A DNA stretch of 9,089 nucleotides. Source: Treponema sp. (lineage in GTDB: Bacteria > Spirochaetota > Spirochaetia > Treponematales > Breznakiellaceae). The DNA lies in NCBI GenBank assembly GCA_031283905.1, contig JAITAW010000006.1:1-9089 (forward strand), given 5' to 3'. Made by a program: the position numbers and the translations under genes. Each line of letters begins with the position of its first letter. Position 1 is the first letter of the stretch. The notes under the pieces are model-generated. The model was given only the letters and a program-made list of their open reading frames with translations, ran no database searches and was not told the origin of the DNA. Of the stretch, positions 7,023-9,089 are shown one piece after another.

Positions 7023-7450
7023 TTCTCCACCTCAACTCCCATGGAACGCGCGGTACCCGCTATGATCTTTTTCGCGCCTTCAAGGTCTTTCGCCGACAAG
7101 TCAGTCGCCTTCATCTTGGCGATTTCTTCCAATTTCGCCTTGGAAAGTGTGCCGACCTTTGATTTGTGCGGCTCACGTGATCCCTTCTCAATTCCCACCG
7201 CCTTTTTGATCAACACGGACGCGGGCGGCGTCTTGAGAATAAAGGTAAACGTCTTGTCCGTATACACGGTGATGACCACCGGTATGACAAGACCCGCCTC
7301 CATAGTCTTTGTCCTATCATTGAACTGCTGGACAAACTGAGGAGCGCTTACCCCGTGCGGACCAAGCGCGGGACCTACGGGCGGAGCGGGAGTCGCTTTA
7401 CCGGCAGGGCATTGCAACTTGATAAGGGTAGCAATTTTTTTCTTTGCCAT
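7019..7450 (-). CDS. rplK: 50S ribosomal protein L11
   Basis: L11 binds the GTPase-associated centre of 23S rRNA with L10 and is the thiostrepton-related component of that site. The 143 residues are a standard length. The N-terminal domain shows LIKLQCPAGKATPAPPVGPALGPHG (9-33); the proline-rich helix in it is where thiostrepton-tolerance changes map in other bacteria, and here it is intact. PVVITVYTDKTFTFILKTPPAS (57-78) precedes the rRNA-binding C-terminal domain (about 79-143), which ends GTARSMGVEVEK. The start is the ATG at 7450, with AGGAGA four bases upstream. It is the first gene of the tightly overlapped rplK-rplA-rplJ set and follows a 171-base gap with strong inverted repeats. Identity is certain. 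Confidence 0.98.
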   Translation of the reverse strand: MAKKKIATLIKLQCPAGKATPAPPVGPALGPHGVSAPQFVQQFNDRTKTMEAGLVIPVVITVYTDKTFTFILKTPPASVLIKKAVGIEKGSREPHKSKVGTLSKAKLEEIAKMKATDLSAKDLEGAKKIIAGTARSMGVEVEK

Positions 7451-7621
7451 ATATTCTCCTTTGTAGTGTGATGTGACACTTTGCAGACTTGCGATTTTTC
7501 ACATCTGGCGAGGAAGCGTACGCCCCTCTCCTACTTTTCTATAACAAGGGGAAAGCGCAAAACGCGCTCCGGGTCCTTTAGGCGGCTCCCGAATAACGCT
7601 CCGCAATCCGGCTTTCCCCGC
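7451..7621 (-). promoter_or_regulatory. Structured nusG-rplK leader (candidate L1 or L10 autoregulatory site)
   Basis: Immediately after nusG, a perfect 9-bp long-range helix can form between GGGGAAAGC (7611-7619) and GCTTTCCCC (7548-7556). It encloses 54 bases, which include UUCGGG/CCCGGA pairing (6 bp with one G-U) flanked by GCG/CGC across an internal loop. A second hairpin, GATGTGA (7499-7505) and TCACATC (7470-7476) with a 22-base loop, ends ten bases before the rplK Shine-Dalgarno (7455-7460). In E. coli, L1 represses translation through a site before rplK, so a leader is expected here. Which protein would bind is inference. An extended -10-like TGTTATAGA (near 7540) lacks a -35 element. 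Confidence 0.5.
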
Positions 7622-8179
7622 TTATACCTTTTCCACTTGCAACAAATCCACTTCAACCGGCGTGTTTCTGCCAAAGATACCCACCATAACCTTGAGCTTG
7701 TTTCGCGCAGAATCGATCTCTTCAATAACGCCGGTGAACGACTCAAAAGGACCGTCAACAATCTTAACCTGTTCGCCCTCGGAAAACGACTGGCGCACGT
7801 GGATGAAACGCTCTCCCTTGATGTCGCCGGATTTCTGTAAAATGGAACGCACCTCTTCTGAGGGGAGGGGCTGGGGTTTTTTTGCGACAGGGGTTCCGAC
7901 AAAACCGGTTACACCTTGAATTTGCCGTATCTTTTGACATGTAGCCTTCCAATTATCATCAGGAAGATCTAATTCAACCAGCATATAGCCCGGAAGCATC
8001 AGTCGGGTTTGGGTTCGTTTCTTCCCATCCTTAATTTCCACCGTAGATTCGGAGGGCGCTTTGACATCTCGTACAATCTCTTTATCAAGGTCCCCAAAAT
8101 CAATCATCATACGGATAGTTTTTTCTATTCTACTTTCAAATCCTGAGTAGACATGAAGGATATACCAACCTGTAGCCAT
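7622..8179 (-). CDS. nusG: Transcription termination/antitermination factor NusG
   Basis: NusG binds the RNA polymerase clamp through its NGN domain. It couples polymerase to Rho or to ribosomal protein S10 through its KOW domain. I start it at the ATG at 8179 (185 aa), which begins MATGWYILHVYSGFE, because AAAGGAC lies five bases upstream; an upstream in-frame ATG at 8212 would add 11 unconserved residues and sits in the leader hairpin. The NGN domain covers about residues 4-98, with LPGYMLVELDL (62-72) and IQGVTGFVGT (87-96). The linker is PKPLP-like, and the KOW domain (132-185) reads FSEGEQVKIVDGPFESFTGVIEEID and ends VEVDLLQVEKV. No lineage-specific large insertion is present. It lies 81 bases after secE, the common secE-nusG pairing. 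Identity is certain. Confidence 0.97.
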   Translation of the reverse strand: MATGWYILHVYSGFESRIEKTIRMMIDFGDLDKEIVRDVKAPSESTVEIKDGKKRTQTRLMLPGYMLVELDLPDDNWKATCQKIRQIQGVTGFVGTPVAKKPQPLPSEEVRSILQKSGDIKGERFIHVRQSFSEGEQVKIVDGPFESFTGVIEEIDSARNKLKVMVGIFGRNTPVEVDLLQVEKV

Positions 8180-8260
8180 GTTTGTCCTTTTCTTTAAGCC
8201 GCAAACCACCACCGGAGCGGCTTCTTTAGCTCCACGCTAACCACATATTATAGAAAATTA
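8180..8260 (-). promoter_or_regulatory. secE-nusG gap with a hairpin before the nusG ribosome binding site
   Basis: A perfect 7-bp inverted repeat, AAGCCGC (8217-8223) and GCGGCTT (8196-8202) in the transcribed strand, encloses a 14-base G-rich loop. It ends only a few bases before the nusG Shine-Dalgarno AAAGGAC (8184-8190). The bases after the stem are AAAGAAAAGG rather than U, so termination is not expected. The core AGCCGC/GCGGCT is also the stem of the rpoB-rpoC gap hairpin. A control or processing role is inference. Confidence 0.45.
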
Positions 8261-8461
8261 TTAAAATATCGCCTGTACGCCAAGAAGCAACAGCATATCA
8301 ATCAACCCCAGCACAGCCGCAATAATAACGGTGGAGATAATGACAACCTTTACAGAACTGATCACGTCTTCCTTACTTGGCCATACCACCTTCCGGAGTT
8401 CCGCGTACGATTCTTTTGCAAAAGCAACAAGTTTATTTTCTTTTTTTTTTGTCGTTTCCAT
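8261..8461 (-). CDS. secE: Preprotein translocase subunit SecE
   Basis: SecE is the essential small subunit that clamps SecY in the inner-membrane protein-conducting channel. This is the short single-helix form of 66 residues. A Lys-rich start (METTKKKENK) leads to an amphipathic helix with the family signature ELRKVVWPSKEDVI (21-34), followed by one hydrophobic transmembrane segment (about 36-62). The start is the ATG at 8461 with AAGAGG six to seven bases upstream; a longer in-frame reading would run through tRNA-Trp and is not real. Codons 4-7 contain a run of ten A residues (8441-8450), a possible slippage site. It lies between tRNA-Trp and nusG, its normal neighbours. Identity is firm. 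Confidence 0.95.
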   Translation of the reverse strand: METTKKKENKLVAFAKESYAELRKVVWPSKEDVISSVKVVIISTVIIAAVLGLIDMLLLLGVQAIF

Positions 8462-8535
8462 AGAGAACCTCTTTTCAGTTTCAATTCTTGCAAACAGCAA
8501 GAACTTGTATCCGCACGGACACTTGAAGACGCCGA

Positions 8536-8608
8536 CAGGCCAGGTAGGACTCGAACCCACAACATTCGGTTTTGGAGACCGACGCTCTACCATTAGAGCT
8601 ACTGGCCT
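8536..8608 (-). tRNA. trnW: tRNA-Trp (anticodon CCA)
   Basis: A complete 73-base cloverleaf can be folded. The acceptor stem is AGGCCAG/CTGGCCT with discriminator G. The D stem is GCTC/GAGC, and the anticodon stem is TCGGT/ACCGA with loop CTCCAAA, giving anticodon CCA for Trp. The T stem GTGGG/CCTAC has one G-U pair and loop TTCGAGT. The 3' CCA is not encoded and must be added after transcription. The gene lies between rpmG and secE, a common location, and is presumably cut out of the operon transcript. Confidence 0.96.
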
Positions 8609-8710
8609 AGAAAGATTCCAGACAAAACACCTGAAAAACTTCCAAACGGACACATTTTAGAAATTAATTGCTTGAAACTGTTCCAAAACTACCAAGGCTT
8701 TGAATCAATC

Positions 8711-8884
8711 TCACTTGATTTTTGTTTCTTTATGAATGGTGTGCTTACGGTCAAAAGGACAATACTTACTAAATTCAAGTTTTTCCTGAGTATTCCGCCT
8801 ATTTTTCTTGGTTGTATAGTTCTTCCGTTTACATTCGCTGCACTGAAGCGCAATAAGTTCAATAGCCGTTTTCTTTGTCGCCAT
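8711..8884 (-). CDS. rpmG: 50S ribosomal protein L33
   Basis: L33 is a small basic protein of the large subunit located near the E site. The frame codes for 57 residues, starting MATKKTAIELIALQCSECKR and ending HKETKIK, close to the usual 49-60. The start ATG at 8884 has a strong Shine-Dalgarno, GGAGG, five bases upstream. Cys15 and Cys18 form the first CxxC of the zinc ribbon. The second half reads KYCPFDRKH, with Cys42 but Asp45 in place of the fourth Cys, so the site is intermediate between the zinc-binding and zinc-free forms. RKNYTTKKNRRNTQEKLEF (20-38) is a typical L33 core. It is flanked by tRNA-Thr and tRNA-Trp. Identity is certain. Confidence 0.95.
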   Translation of the reverse strand: MATKKTAIELIALQCSECKRKNYTTKKNRRNTQEKLEFSKYCPFDRKHTIHKETKIK

Positions 8885-8966
8885 ACCTTCCTCCAGTTAT
8901 AGTGGGAACCGCCAAAACCGCCGCCAGCAGGGTGAGGGTTTCAGAAAGCCTTTCATACTATCAACA
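8885..8966 (-). other. tRNA-Thr to rpmG spacer
   Basis: This 82-base spacer contains a tandem GGCGGTT-TT-GGCGGTT direct repeat in the transcribed strand (about 8909-8924), a short GAAAG-G-CTTTC dyad just after the tRNA, and the rpmG Shine-Dalgarno. Neither a terminator nor a promoter is visible, which fits read-through from tRNA-Thr into rpmG. Confidence 0.4.
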
Positions 8967-9039
8967 AGCCCTCGAACGGAATCGAACCGTTGACCTTATC
9001 CTTACCATGGATATGCTCTACCGACTGAGCTACAAGGGC
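8967..9039 (-). tRNA. trnT: tRNA-Thr (anticodon GGU)
   Basis: A complete 73-base cloverleaf can be folded. The acceptor stem is GCCCTTG/CGAGGGC (one G-U) with discriminator U. The D stem is GCTC/GAGC with loop AGTCGGTA, and the anticodon stem is TATCC/GGATA with loop ATGGTAA, giving anticodon GGU for Thr. The variable region is AGGTC, and the T stem is AACGG/CCGTT with loop TTCGATT. The 3' CCA is not encoded. It is the first gene after the promoter and is only about six bases from the predicted transcription start. Confidence 0.96.
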
Positions 9040-9044
9040 AAGAT

Positions 9045-9080
9045 AGTGAGTAATATAACACATGACAATATTTATGTCAA
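9045..9080 (-). promoter_or_regulatory. Sigma70-type promoter of the tRNA-Thr/rpmG/secE/nusG operon
   Basis: The transcribed strand shows a perfect -35 box TTGACA (9075-9080), a 17-base spacer, and a -10 box TATATT (9052-9057) preceded by TG (extended -10). The predicted start is near 9045, six bases before the mature tRNA-Thr 5' end. The sequence upstream of the -35 box is AT-rich, although the window ends there. A TGACA/TGTCA dyad with a 7-base spacer (9063-9079) overlaps the -35 and could bind a regulator or be chance. I see no promoter of similar quality elsewhere in the window. Confidence 0.85.
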
Positions 9081-9089
9081 GTATAATTT

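Noticed and set aside
7536..7545. Possible promoter before rplK (TGTTATAGA)
   Set aside because: Only an imperfect extended -10; the sequence at -35 is GC-rich and unlike TTGACA.
8180..8212. 11-residue N-terminal extension of NusG
   Set aside because: The conserved protein begins MATGWYILHVYSG with a good Shine-Dalgarno; the extension lies in the leader hairpin.
8462..8653. 64-residue N-terminal extension of SecE
   Set aside because: It would read straight through tRNA-Trp; the ATG at 8461 has its own Shine-Dalgarno and gives a normal-length SecE.
8654..8659. Possible extra promoter for tRNA-Trp (TAAAAT -10 box)
   Set aside because: No acceptable -35 hexamer lies 16-18 bases upstream, and AT-rich spacers give such -10 matches by chance.
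1..9089. A novel defence, mobile or biosynthetic system
   Set aside because: Every gene is a conserved core gene in its usual order; there are no insertion ends, CRISPR repeats, integrases or unknown proteins.

Overview
This is an ordinary but complete-looking bacterial housekeeping operon. Every gene is on the minus strand, so it reads from the right end of the window to the left. In order of transcription: a sigma70-type promoter (about 9045-9080), tRNA-Thr(GGU), rpmG (L33), tRNA-Trp(CCA), secE, nusG, rplK (L11), rplA (L1), rplJ (L10), rplL (L7/L12), rpoB, and the first 445 codons of rpoC, which runs off the left edge. No plus-strand gene is supported. No mobile element, CRISPR array or phage feature is seen.

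The likely source is a spirochaete related to Treponema, with base composition near half G+C by eye, perhaps one of the moderate-GC free-living or gut-associated lineages. The reasons are: (i) the order tRNA-Thr / rpmG / tRNA-Trp / secE / nusG / rplKAJL / rpoBC matches what I recall for Treponema; (ii) RpoB is short (about 1190 residues) and lacks the large insertions of proteobacterial beta subunits; (iii) RpoB has Asn at the position equivalent to E. coli Ser531, a residue linked to natural rifampicin resistance in Treponema and Borrelia. The species cannot be named from this window.

The right third (8261-9089) holds the promoter, the two tRNAs, a small ribosomal protein and the translocase subunit SecE. 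The middle (5307-8179) holds NusG and the four stalk proteins. rplK, rplA and rplJ are fused by stop/start overlaps (ATGA, TAATG), which leaves no room for a leader in front of rplJ. The left half holds the two large RNA polymerase subunits. Together the genes couple transcription (RpoB, RpoC, NusG), translation (L33, the L1 and L10/L12 stalks, the L11 GTPase centre, two tRNAs) and secretion (SecE).

The most interesting material lies in the gaps between genes. Every gap of about 80 nt or more that lies between two protein genes contains an inverted repeat, and none is followed by the U-tract of an intrinsic terminator. The rplL-rpoB gap (about 300 nt) is the richest: an 11-bp long-range helix encloses a 9-bp hairpin, and a 15-bp hairpin lies over the upstream alternative rpoB start. 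A 9-bp long-range helix also occupies the nusG-rplK gap. These look like autoregulatory leaders or RNA-processing sites rather than a new system. I see no evidence of a previously undescribed multi-gene system here.
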